A stretch of 64,000 nucleotides of DNA, from assembly GCA_902729315.2 (NCBI GenBank), contig LR746267.1, positions 3,356,386-3,420,385 of the forward strand, read 5' to 3'. Source of the DNA: Spirodela intermedia (Eukaryota > Streptophyta > Magnoliopsida > Alismatales > Araceae). Of this stretch, positions 55,689 through 64,000 are shown piece after piece; position 1 is the stretch's first letter, and every line of letters begins with the position of its first letter. The translations under genes and the position numbers were made by a program. Under the pieces are notes generated by a model, which worked only from the letters and a program-made list of their open reading frames with translations, was not told where the DNA came from and ran no database searches.

Positions 55689-56697
55689 CTCGACGATGTA
55701 AAATGGACGGTCCCGATTTAGAGAGAGAAAAATCTTGGAAAATCCTATTTTTATTTATTTGAAATATATTTCAACCCATTTATGACCTTTAATTGCGATG
55801 GATTCGCCAACTCCCCAGCCCATTAAATTATTAACTGCGAAGTTTTTTGATAAATTAAGTAACTAAAAATCTACAAATATGACATCATAATTGCATTTCC
55901 CTTGTAAGACCCTTTTCTTTTTTCTTTTTTTACCACTCTTTATTTTTATATCTTAAAAAATTAAAAACCTAAAAAATCAGCTCATGCAAGGCTATTAATT
56001 AGGGAATTATCCAATGCTTATGCTAAATATATGTATCGTCATTAGGATCCCCCAATTTCTTCAATCCATCTACGAAATAATGCCTATTAATCTACAGAAA
56101 ATAATTTCGAAGAAATTATGGATGCACAAGGAAACTAATTATAGAAGGCTCCCGTGCAATATTATTATAAAAATCAATTTTTTTGAAAAAAGGTGGTAAG
56201 GTTATGAGAAAACATGTACAATGATTCGCGAATAATGTAGAAGGATGATTTTTCTTTCTCCTCTTTTGGGATTAATATATATATAAATATATATATTATA
56301 TATCTGATACACGATGATCTATCAGGATTTGAAAATATCTGAAAGCTATGCTGCAAAAATTGATAAATGAGACAGCAGCGCTTCTCTCATGGAGAATGCT
56401 TGAAACATGAAGGGGATTCATAAATTCTGGAGATGAATTGAAACTGCTGCAAAACTTTACACGAACAAAACCCATAAGATCACTTACACATGATAGAATC
56501 AGTGTCATATGAGATCATGATGGGGAAACGCATCGATTGGGAGGAGAGGGAAGGACTGGATGAAATGGGAAACATGTCATTTGCATTTTTGGAACATTAA
56601 ACGGTCGTTAATGTGTCGATTGTGGTGAGCTTTCATATGATCAACAAAAAATTGATAGAACCAGATTGCATCCTTCCATGTGTCCCATCCTCACCTG
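55689..56697. other. Spacer between OST3/6 and the next PPR gene
   Basis: The OST3/6 promoter lies at the left end (minus strand) and the 3' UTR of the next minus-strand gene at the right. The middle is AT-rich with a TATATA run near 56275-56305. No gene recognised. Confidence 0.4.
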
Positions 56698-58560
56698 TCA
56701 ACTGGCCTGCTTCTTCATCCTTTCTGCCCAATCCATGAACATATTAGAAACTCCAATCTTCCCCGAGAAACTGATCTTCTGTGCTAGATCATGGAGCACA
56801 TCCGGGTTCCCTGATCTAGAAAAATCTGCAGCAAATTTGTTGTAATCAATCTGAGGGGCTTTCATACCTTTGCTGATCATCTCCTCCAGATGCCTGTGGG
56901 CTTCCTCTGGTCTGCCATGGCTGATGAGCCCACCAATGAGAACTGTATACGAGTTATCATCTGGGCATATACCCTTCCGATTCATCTCCTCCCAAACTGC
57001 GCACCCATTTTCATAATCATTAGCTCGGAAAAAAGACTTCAGCATCATATTATATGTGTGAATTGAGGGCTCGATTCCAAGACCGATCATTCTTTTGTAG
57101 ATCCTGGCTGCGTCATGAGGCATCTTCCTGTTGGTCATGAGCTTGATCAATGCGTTGTATGCCTGGCCATCCGGTGGGCAGCCCTTCTCCTGCATCTCCT
57201 TCAACAATCTACCCACCATGTCCATCTGCTTCGCATTCCCAAACCCTATCAGCAAGCATGTGTAGGTCGCAACATCTGGAACACATCCTGCATCTATCAT
57301 CTCCCGGAAACAGGCCATGGCATGCTCCATCTTTCCCCCCTTGCAGAGATCCCTGATCAGCATTGTGTAGGTGCAGGTGTTGGGCTGAGGTCCCTTGGCC
57401 TTCATGAGCTCCAACAGCTTGATGGCTTCCGGCCTTCTCTGCCCCCTGATCAGCCCTTCGAACATGGTGTTGTGGGCGACAATGTCAGGTTTAAACCCTT
57501 CGTCAATCATCTCATTCCAGATCCTCGCCGCCTCTGAGAGATTCTTGAGCTTGCACCACCCTGCCAGGAGCATAGTGTAGGTCTTCAGATCGGGACGATA
57601 ATGGCCTCTCATCCTGTCGAACAGGTCATGCGCTTCTCTTCCCAGCTTCGCCTTGGCTAGGGCCCCCAACAGGCAGTTGAAGGTGTCCAATCCCGCCTCG
57701 AAATTATGCTTCTCCATGAGCTGGAAGATCCCCATGGCCTTCTTCATCTCTCGAGCGGAGGCGAAGGCCTTGATCGACACTTCGAACGCCTCCATGCTCA
57801 GAAACCCCTTCTCCCCCATCTCCTTCATCACAGCAACCATGGTCTCGAACTGCCTCGTCCTTCCCAGAACGAACAGCATTTTGGTGAAGGTTTCCGCATC
57901 GTGCGAGAAATTCGGCCGCCTCCCCGCCCATCTGAAGAACCTGTACGCCGGCTTGTGGGCGTGACGGAACCTCTCGAGCACATCTACGACGAGCAGGCCG
58001 CTGAGGTTGACGTCACACTGATCCAGGACGGCTTCCATGCTGCAATCGGCGGCGAAGAGCTCCTCCACCACCTTGCACACCCTCTCGAGTTCCGCGCAGT
58101 GCGATGGCGATCGCGGAGGTTCGCCATCGGACACCGATCCAGACTCATCGGCAGCATCGCCATCCGCAGTGGAGGAAGAGGAAGATCTGACGCCACCGAG
58201 GCTCAGGATTCGCACTTGCTCTTGAAAAGGAGATGGGAGACGGAGTGGAAGGGGCCGCGGCAGTAGAGCTGGAGCTTGACGGAGACGACGACGATGGTAA
58301 CCAGCGCCAGGATGGTGAGGATGGCGATGCAGGGGCAGAGGAGAACCACCAGGGAGGCGCAGCGGGACCGATCCCTTTCCTCCTCCTTCCCCTGGGCGTC
58401 CCCATAGAGCGCCCGGAGGGCGTGGATCGGATGAGTAGGGGACTCCGCCGCCATTGAAGGGGGGAACGGCGGTGGCGGCGAGATGGTCTCCGAAGAGGAA
58501 CGGTCGGCGGCGGCGGCGGCGGATCTGCTCCTCCCCTGCTCTCCTCAAGGCGACGGCCAT
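56698..58560 (-). CDS. P-class PPR protein, At3g62470-like
   Basis: Intronless, 620 codons from ATG 58560 to TGA at 56698. The Arg-rich N-terminus (QIRRRRRRPFLFGD) and a Ser-rich stretch (VRSSSSSTADGD, ~125-136) fit mitochondrial import. A family-specific block follows (VCKVVEELFAADCSMEAVLD, VLERFRHAHKPAYRFFRWAG), then about a dozen 35-residue PPR motifs (KTYTMLLAGWCKLKNLSEAA, NSYTVLIGGLISHGRPEEA). The tail is IDYNKFAADFSRSGNPDVLH. These segments match the Arabidopsis At3g62470/At3g62540 group, predicted mitochondrial RNA-binding proteins. There is no E or DYW domain. Residues ~45-120 are low-complexity Pro/Arg/Gly and overlap another ORF in a different frame, so the exact N-terminal structure is uncertain. 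Confidence 0.88.
   Translation of the reverse strand: MAVALRRAGEEQIRRRRRRPFLFGDHLAATAVPPFNGGGVPYSSDPRPPGALWGRPGEGGGKGSVPLRLPGGSPLPLHRHPHHPGAGYHRRRLRQAPALLPRPLPLRLPSPFQEQVRILSLGGVRSSSSSTADGDAADESGSVSDGEPPRSPSHCAELERVCKVVEELFAADCSMEAVLDQCDVNLSGLLVVDVLERFRHAHKPAYRFFRWAGRRPNFSHDAETFTKMLFVLGRTRQFETMVAVMKEMGEKGFLSMEAFEVSIKAFASAREMKKAMGIFQLMEKHNFEAGLDTFNCLLGALAKAKLGREAHDLFDRMRGHYRPDLKTYTMLLAGWCKLKNLSEAARIWNEMIDEGFKPDIVAHNTMFEGLIRGQRRPEAIKLLELMKAKGPQPNTCTYTMLIRDLCKGGKMEHAMACFREMIDAGCVPDVATYTCLLIGFGNAKQMDMVGRLLKEMQEKGCPPDGQAYNALIKLMTNRKMPHDAARIYKRMIGLGIEPSIHTYNMMLKSFFRANDYENGCAVWEEMNRKGICPDDNSYTVLIGGLISHGRPEEAHRHLEEMISKGMKAPQIDYNKFAADFSRSGNPDVLHDLAQKISFSGKIGVSNMFMDWAERMKKQAS
58203..58454 (-). CDS. Overlapping 83-codon ORF with one transmembrane segment
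   Basis: It lies in another frame inside the 5' part of the PPR gene above, starting at ATG 58454 (MAAESPTHPIHALRALYGD) and ending at TGA 58203-58205. After a charged stretch (GKEEERDRSR) it has a strongly hydrophobic segment of ~28 residues (CPCIAILTILALVTIVVVSV in its core). The protein has a typical single-span membrane topology, whereas the PPR frame across the same DNA is low-complexity. I do not recognise the family. It could be a real small protein, an upstream ORF of a shorter PPR transcript, or chance in GC-rich DNA. Confidence 0.35.
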   Translation of the reverse strand: MAAESPTHPIHALRALYGDAQGKEEERDRSRCASLVVLLCPCIAILTILALVTIVVVSVKLQLYCRGPFHSVSHLLFKSKCES

Positions 58561-58679
58561 GCGTGAGCCATCAATCGTGCGGGTTGAGGGAGAATCGAGC
58601 CCAGAAGAAGGGCTCCAATGGGGAGGGTAACCAGCAGTCCCCTACAGTACACTGGACAAGAAGGGCTGGCCAGAGAGAG

Positions 58680-58716
<37 letters not shown>
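58680..58716. repeat. (GA)n microsatellite in the PPR 5' leader
   Basis: A run of GAGAGA (CTCTCT in the sense of the minus-strand gene) about 120-155 bp upstream of the ATG at 58560. Pyrimidine tracts of this kind are common in plant 5' UTRs and promoters. Confidence 0.7.
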
Positions 58717-58717
<1 letters not shown>

Positions 58718-58865
58718 TAACGTTGGGCTCATTTAATTCCGGCCCAGCCCAATCCGTAGATTGCTCGTCTACGGCCCGTAAGGCCCACACATCTCCTGAT
58801 GAGGGGTCCGCAATTCCAAGTTGAATAAATTCAAATAAACATACTAATTCATGAACCGAAAAAAT

Positions 58866-59277
58866 AATTAAGCATAATTTGTGTCCCTATTTGATGAGTA
58901 AAGGTGAATTAATTATCGACTTATATTTTTTATTCTTTTATTTTTTGTCTTATGACTCATCTATTAAGATGAATCAATTTCGATATGAGGATGGGGAAAA
59001 ATGATTATATATTTGTTAATAAAGTAATTAGACATAATTTTGGGTCCCTACTTGATATGAGGAGGAATGGTGAATTAATTATTAACTAGTATTTTTTATT
59101 TTTTATTTTTTTGTGTCTTATGGTTAATCTCTTGGGATGAATCAATTTGGATATGAGAATGGGGACAGTGATAATATCTTTTATAATAAATAATTAAACA
59201 TAATTTTGGATCCCTACATGATTAGGAAAGTGAATCAAGAGGAAATGTTAATTAATTCTCGACTTATATTTTATTCT
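58866..59277. repeat. ~163-bp tandem repeat, about 2.5 copies
   Basis: Units start near 58866, 59026 and 59192. Each has AATTA-ACATAATTTTG, then TCCCTAC-TGAT, GAATTAATTATCGAC-TTATATTTTT, a T-rich stretch, GATGAATCAATTT and GATATGAGGATGGGG. The third copy stops after the ATTTTATTCTTTTGATTAATTC portion. Copies are clearly diverged. No coding signal. Confidence 0.8.
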
Positions 59278-60172
59278 TTTGATTAATTCTCAACATAATA
59301 CAATTGAACTTCACAAGATCAACAGATCCCTGACACTATATCACCCACTAGATTTTAGTGACTAGTAGAAACTTTTTAAAATTATAATCCACAAATCTAC
59401 TATTTTTTGTAGATTTATAAAATCTTGAGCACCTTGATAGCATATACTCTATGAATTTATTCATCCACTAAATTAAAGACTATAGCTAGTAGTTCAATCA
59501 TATGCATAATTAATAGAAAATATTCAGCGAGATTCTACCGATGTCTTCTTAAATAATAGAATCTCATTGCGAAAGAAGACAGATAGAGTGAAGCTCTTCA
59601 AAGTGCTGAGTAGCAATAGTTCTTCTGATCTTACAGGATCTTGAAGGTGTGGAATGTTGGAATTATTCTTGATGTAATTAAGAGATTCTTTAGATTGTAA
59701 GAGGAGGATGGACAAATGGAGGTTTTCTCTTTCAATTTCTCATTCTCCTTTTTTATTTTTCTCTCTTTGCCTTAATTAGGGTGAAAGGCCCATTCATATA
59801 CTAAGCCAAATAGTTATCTCAATAGCTAGCTAAGCAAACCTTAGTAGACCACATGTGTGTCTACAATATCATTGACAAACATTTTTTTTTGACATGTATT
59901 TTACAATATTTTATTATTCAATGTTTTATAGGTTGGTATCAATTTTACAATATTTTTATTAATATTATAAAATTCATAGCAATTCAAACATGTTGAATTT
60001 TGACATGTTGTGTATTATTTTATGTTTGATTTTGGATTAACTTTCCAATGAGGTTGCATGCATATATCTATAACACTATCGTTAGAACTATAAGACTAAG
60101 TGAAATATCAAGAAGGGGGTGAATTAGTGTTTTTGAGATTCTTTTCTTAGTTTTTAAATTTATACTAGGCTG

Positions 60173-60239
<67 letters not shown>

Positions 60240-62846
60240 GATAGATGTGTCAACATATGTTGTAAGACTACTCAATACTCTCTCATTAAAAATATCAAAC
60301 TTTTTATGTTAATTAGCCCCTCACTCAACTTCTTCTAGTCTCCGATGATTCCCTCTCAACCCAAATACGGCTACTGGCACCTACTGACTTCACCTAACAT
60401 ACTCTCTTCTCACCAAACAAATATCTTAAGGCTTAATAAAGAGCAAAGGTCATTGTGGTTGAATTGATGATTTGCTAGATTTAGTTGAATAATAGAGTGA
60501 AACTATCTCATTCATGATTGCTACATATAATGTAAAGAGTTTAGTGATGATGACAATTATGAAATATCTCTATTAGTTATTTTATTTTATTTGTATTTTA
60601 TATAATATGTAATAGTGACATTTTGACCTTTTAAAATTTGAGTCTTTTTATTCTTGCACTCATTTATGCTAAAATTTGATTAGGAGCTTCTTGACTTGAT
60701 GTAGAATAATTGAGTGATCAGATAGTAATCAAAACCATCAAATTTATTTTCATCTTTTGTTCACATTAGCAATGGATGTGTCACCATTGAGACGCTCTCT
60801 TGAATATATAGTCATTTTTTGCTTTTCTTTCTATTTTAAAACACATGATATTTTAGAGAACATTTCTAACATTATTTCAAAATGATAAACACTACATAAT
60901 GTGGTTAAATGATCGAATAATTAAAGATGAAATATTTCACATGACTTATGTTAATTTATACTATATAATTATATATTTAACCTTTTGTTACTAGATATTT
61001 TTTCAATTGTTAATATTTTACGTTCAAATAAACTTAAGTTAGAAAATAATTTAATTCCTAAGAGTAAAGCTTTAAATTTGATTATTAGTCATAATATCAA
61101 AATTAATTCTTAAAAAGAACTTGATGCCATGACTTTGTTGAATATATCAAATATTCGAAACATATTAATGACACATATAAAGAAACATCAATATTATATA
61201 ATCACTTATAAATAATTTTTTATTTACAAATTTCAAAACCAAGGACATCAACAGCAATTTTGTAGTTATTTTTTTTAATTATTTAATTTATAAATCTCTA
61301 AAATTTCTCTTCGGTAAAATTTAAATTCTGTAATATTTTAAAAATCATAACAAATAGAATTCTTCAAATTTTTATACTTTATTTCTTTCATTGTGTTAGT
61401 CTTTGAATTATCTTCTCAATGAATTCTCTCAAACCTCTGAATGTGAAACTATTTTTAATATAAAAATTATTTGATTCAAATTCACTCTTAATTAATGATA
61501 ATAAATCTTACAAATAATTTCTGTAGATTTAAGTATGGTGACTTGCATATTTCACATAACATAAGGATATTGTTGATATATATCTAACTAGGCCTTGTTC
61601 TTATCAAAATGCCTATCTCTTCAACATAAACATATACTGTTAAAATTTTTACATACATATGAAAATATAAAATTTATTTTCCCCTATCAACTCTTACTAT
61701 TTTTCTTTAATAAGCATTTTAATTATATTTTTTTATTAAAATAAATTACATATGATAGATTTATAATAATTTTGAATAGTTACTAGGTTTGAATCTCATA
61801 TGCTCAATAAATGGCATACCATTTCTCTTATTATAATAACTAATGTCTTTATTTAAAATTTGTATTATCTAATTATTTTTATTGAAAAAATGTAGTAAAT
61901 AAATACATGATGTCTACCAAATTTGATGCTCCAAAATGCTACAATTTTTGGTAATTTTTGGGAACATAGATAAGTAATAGTTTTTGAAAATGAGTAATTT
62001 ACCTCTTTATCCTAAAAAATAAACTATCATACCTTGAAACAAAAAATTTGGAGAAATAATCATAAATGTGATTATCTACATGAGCCACACTAATTTATGA
62101 ACAACCTTTTTACTAAAATTTTGTTTTGAATAATTAATTGCATGATAGATATCTCCCAAGTTATATATATTGGTGTGTGCATGAGAATAACCATAAATTA
62201 GAACTGAAGGACGTCCAAAGATCTCAAGGGAGATATTCTCTCATAAAACTCTCAACCTAGATACCATTAGATTCTACCATAGATATCCATAAGGGGTTTA
62301 TTCAGAATAATCAAAGGAGCTGAAGCCACAAGAAGAGCATATCATTGCCCCTCTTTTAAAACCCAACATCCAATGCCAAGCATCAAATTGGAGTTTATTT
62401 TCCTATTCATATCATATCATCACACAACTTTAGTGTCAGTAGATGAGAGTCCCCTTGCATATTTTGAACACACCAAGTATGAGTCTATCTAATCCCATCC
62501 CCAATGGGCAATTCCTCTGATTTTCACTTTTCTTGTTCACTCGGCAGTTTGTTTTATGTCCTTAACAATTTTTCAACCATTTATGGCTGATATGTTCTCC
62601 ACATTAGATGTTGTCTACTTATGTTTTTAATGAAAAAAAACTAAATTTTTTAACTTTTTAAAACATTTAATTGACCCTAAAAATTTAGTCCGATCACATT
62701 TTCGATCATTTCTTAGCATCACTCGTCTCATGCACACCCTCAACATTGATTAAATCTAGTGAGGCTATTTTCCGGAAATATAAAATAAAAGGGATGATAA
62801 GATGGTAAATTTGATTTAAATTTTACATAAAATGTGGATTAACTAA
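59278..62846. other. AT-rich intergenic region
   Basis: No gene, LTR terminus or RNA gene was recognised in this 3.6-kb stretch. Only chance ORFs occur (59524-59715 is the longest), plus a (TA)n(GT)n microsatellite. Confidence 0.4.
60174..60238. repeat. (TA)n(GT)n compound microsatellite
   Basis: About 17 TA repeats (60174-60208) pass directly into about 15 GT repeats (60209-60238). Confidence 0.95.
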
Positions 62847-63162
62847 TTAACCTACATACAAATCTTTATTGATACATATAGTTGCCTTGTTGTTCGTGTG
62901 CAGTGGGAATAAGGGCAATACGATTAAAAGTAGATATATCTGCGGAAAAGATGACGCCATGGATAGAGAGGCCCATACCCATGCAACGTAATCCAGCCTT
63001 CCTCTCTCGGGAACTCCACCTAGAGAGAGAATGATAGAGAGAAAGGGAGAGAGAGAGAGGAAGAATGGGTCGAGTTGAGCGAGCTGAGTTAGATGGATAA
63101 GGAGGGCAAGGGGCCGAGTTAGACGGATAAGAGGCGGCCTTATCTGTGTACCCGACCGTTTC

Positions 63163-63260
63163 GTGACGTCACCGACGCTGGGAAGACGACAAAAGGGCCG
63201 CGACGCGAGACACGCAACGCCTCTGGCGGGTTTCAAAAAACCTTGCCACGACGCTATAAA
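63163..63260 (+). promoter_or_regulatory. Possible promoter: GTGACGTCAC palindrome and TATA box
   Basis: The 10-bp palindrome GTGACGTCAC (63163-63172), a bZIP-type ACGT-core site, lies about 85 bp before CTATAAATTCCCC (TATAAA at 63255-63260). It sits in a local GC-rich island (62990-63260) within AT-rich DNA. No open frame follows in the window, so the gene would have a long leader or first exon beyond 64000, or the match is chance. A 129-codon minus-strand ORF (62847-63236) shows no recognised domain. Confidence 0.3.
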
Positions 63261-64000
63261 TTCCCCACTTTCTCTCCCTCCTCATCTTCTGATATAATTA
63301 TATATATGGCACTGTAAAATTATTTTTTTATGATGTGCTTGCGTGTACATCTCTACCATAAATGGGTTTTTTTTAAATAGGATAAATACATAATTTTTAT
63401 TGAAAATTTCAGCTTTTAGATGGGATATTGTTGATGGTAGGTTTTTAAGAATTAATGAAAATTATATTAATGATTGAATAAAAAATTCTAAAAAATCTAC
63501 ATAATATTGCCTTTTCCTTACCTTGAATCATCGTCGTCATTTTATTCAATAAAAAAATAATTTAATATTTAATGCCGGTATTATTAAAAAAATAAAGTAA
63601 ATTTAACAACGGAAAAAGGAGTATTTCTGCAAGGTTTTTTTAGCTATGTGCGCACGTTACGAAGATGGTCTGCATGGGGGAGCCACCTCCGAGGGGAATA
63701 CGTGGCGACCGTCTGATCGCCATCCGACACCTGTCGGTGGTCGGGGTTAAAGACAAAGACGTGGATAGGTTATGACCGTCCGATCTATGGTTCATCGTGA
63801 TCGTCGCCGTTGAAACGGATGTATCTTATAAAAAAGTTTGGAACTCTTATTATGATCGATATTATCTTAAATGTATAAATAAATTATATACACCTAAAAA
63901 TTACGTAGCCTTTTGTGATAATTTTTTTCTAGAAATGAATATTATGAAATTACATAAATATATATTTATTAGATGTCCTTTAATATATTTTAGCTTCTGG
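63261..64000. other. Window end, no gene recognised
   Basis: AT-rich except for a small GC-rich island at 63650-63830 that contains ACGTGG, GACAAAGACGTGG and CCGTCCGATC motifs. No coding frame could be supported. Confidence 0.35.

Overview
The window is nuclear DNA from a flowering plant. It holds plant-only gene families (three pentatricopeptide-repeat genes, one with a DYW domain, and a TPS-g-type terpene synthase), plant Ty3/gypsy and Ty1/copia retrotransposons, and an OST3/OST6 gene. The very GC-rich, intronless coding islands in AT-rich, CpG-poor surroundings would fit a monocot or magnoliid, but I cannot name the species.

Region 1-45 kb is dominated by transposable elements. A decayed gypsy element of Athila/Tat type (A, 1 to ~10180) carries a reverse-oriented solo LTR (2416-6284) flanked by the 5-bp duplication AATGC. 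That LTR is itself split by a ~2.2-kb unclassified insertion with a 30-bp minisatellite. Two copia fragments follow (10185-14005). A second gypsy copy of the same family (B, 17419-22751) is truncated inside integrase. The 1.6-kb LTR of this family also occurs as solo LTRs at 15379-17002, 23304-26574 (with another nested at 24064-25693), 27025-28689 and 35746-37477, and as a truncated reverse copy at 44133-45104. Target-site duplications fix most of these boundaries to the base. A related solo LTR occupies 34798-38644, and a third gypsy fragment (LTR tail, PBS, gag) lies at ~39500-40735.

Between these elements are three broken pieces of a TPS-g terpene synthase gene: copy 1 (14080-17418, +, exons 3-7, heavily decayed), copy 2 (22752-26615, +, exons 6-7, split by a nested LTR twelve codons before its stop) and copy 3 (40795-42245, -, exons 2-5 open and well preserved, last exons missing). 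The pieces share intron positions and an apparent fusion of exons 3 and 4. Copies 1 and 3 share a CT microsatellite in intron 5.

The conventional genes are all intronless as read: a mitoribosome-type P-class PPR protein (29639-30892, -), a DYW-class RNA-editing PPR protein (46524-48761, +), an OST3/OST6 oligosaccharyltransferase subunit (54528-55562, -) and a P-class PPR protein of the At3g62470 type (56698-58560, -). The last has an unexplained hydrophobic ORF overlapping its 5' end. The genes have separate functions; three are predicted to act in organelle RNA or ribosome biology and one in ER N-glycosylation.

The most unusual items are a perfect 34-bp hairpin at 29304-29387, the TPS-g graveyard with nested insertions sharing one target sequence, a duplicated 5' flank of the DYW gene (33582-34797 plus 38645-38730 versus 45132-46486), a ~940-bp GA tract, and GA-linked tandem repeats carrying RY (CATGCATG) palindromes.
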